A stretch of DNA of 5,187 bases from Paludibacteraceae bacterium (GTDB lineage: Bacteria; Bacteroidota; Bacteroidia; Bacteroidales; Paludibacteraceae). Every line of letters begins with the position of its first letter. Positions within the stretch are counted from its first letter, which is position 1. The DNA is taken from assembly GCA_947471245.1 (NCBI GenBank), contig CANIXM010000171.1, positions 1-5,187 of the forward strand, in the 5' to 3' direction. Shown piece by piece: positions 5,159-5,187 of the stretch. A program made the translations under genes and the position numbers. The notes under the pieces were generated by a model. The model was not told where the DNA came from, made no database searches, and saw nothing but the letters and a program-made list of their open reading frames with translations.

Positions 5159-5187
5159 TTATTTCAATTTAATATTATAGGTGATGG

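Overview
The window looks like an ordinary chromosomal segment from a Bacteroidota bacterium. Four things point there: an exact Bacteroidota-type promoter (TTG, 19 bp, TATATTTG) in front of an HU gene; A-rich leaders with almost no Shine-Dalgarno sequences; tandem rhomboid proteases whose second member has a C-terminal tail typical of Bacteroidota; and a stand-alone gcvH. DNA between genes is clearly AT-rich. I would lean towards a cytophagal or flavobacterial relative but cannot place it further. I see no tRNA, rRNA, CRISPR array, insertion sequence or prophage gene.

Layout. Positions 1-479 (minus) hold the N-terminal half of queG (epoxyqueuosine reductase), cut by the window edge. Positions 480-713 hold no gene, but carry a strong hairpin just upstream of queG and a weak promoter candidate. 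From 3935 down to 714 (minus) four closely spaced genes form a likely operon: rhomboid protease 1, rhomboid protease 2, a membrane-anchored endonuclease/exonuclease/phosphatase (EEP) family enzyme, and gcvH, with gaps of 17, 26 and 20 nt. Positions 3936-4261 are a divergent control region with a convincing promoter for the HU gene, a weaker one for the rhomboid operon, and an imperfect hairpin with a T9 tail between them. Positions 4262-4534 (plus) encode an HU-family DNA-binding protein. A bidirectional terminator at 4560-4593 separates it from the convergent DJ-1/PfpI-family gene at 4616-5158 (minus).

Functionally this is housekeeping: tRNA wobble-base modification, one-carbon/glycine metabolism, membrane proteolysis, chromosome architecture and a stress-type DJ-1 protein. 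The operon may couple two periplasm-facing proteases with an EEP enzyme that the positive-inside rule also places in the periplasm.

No clearly new system is present. The least explained signal is the queG leader: an 11-bp hairpin whose loop is exactly complementary over 8 nt to the queG start-codon region, a geometry that could form a translation-controlling pseudoknot. That idea is inference from complementarity only.
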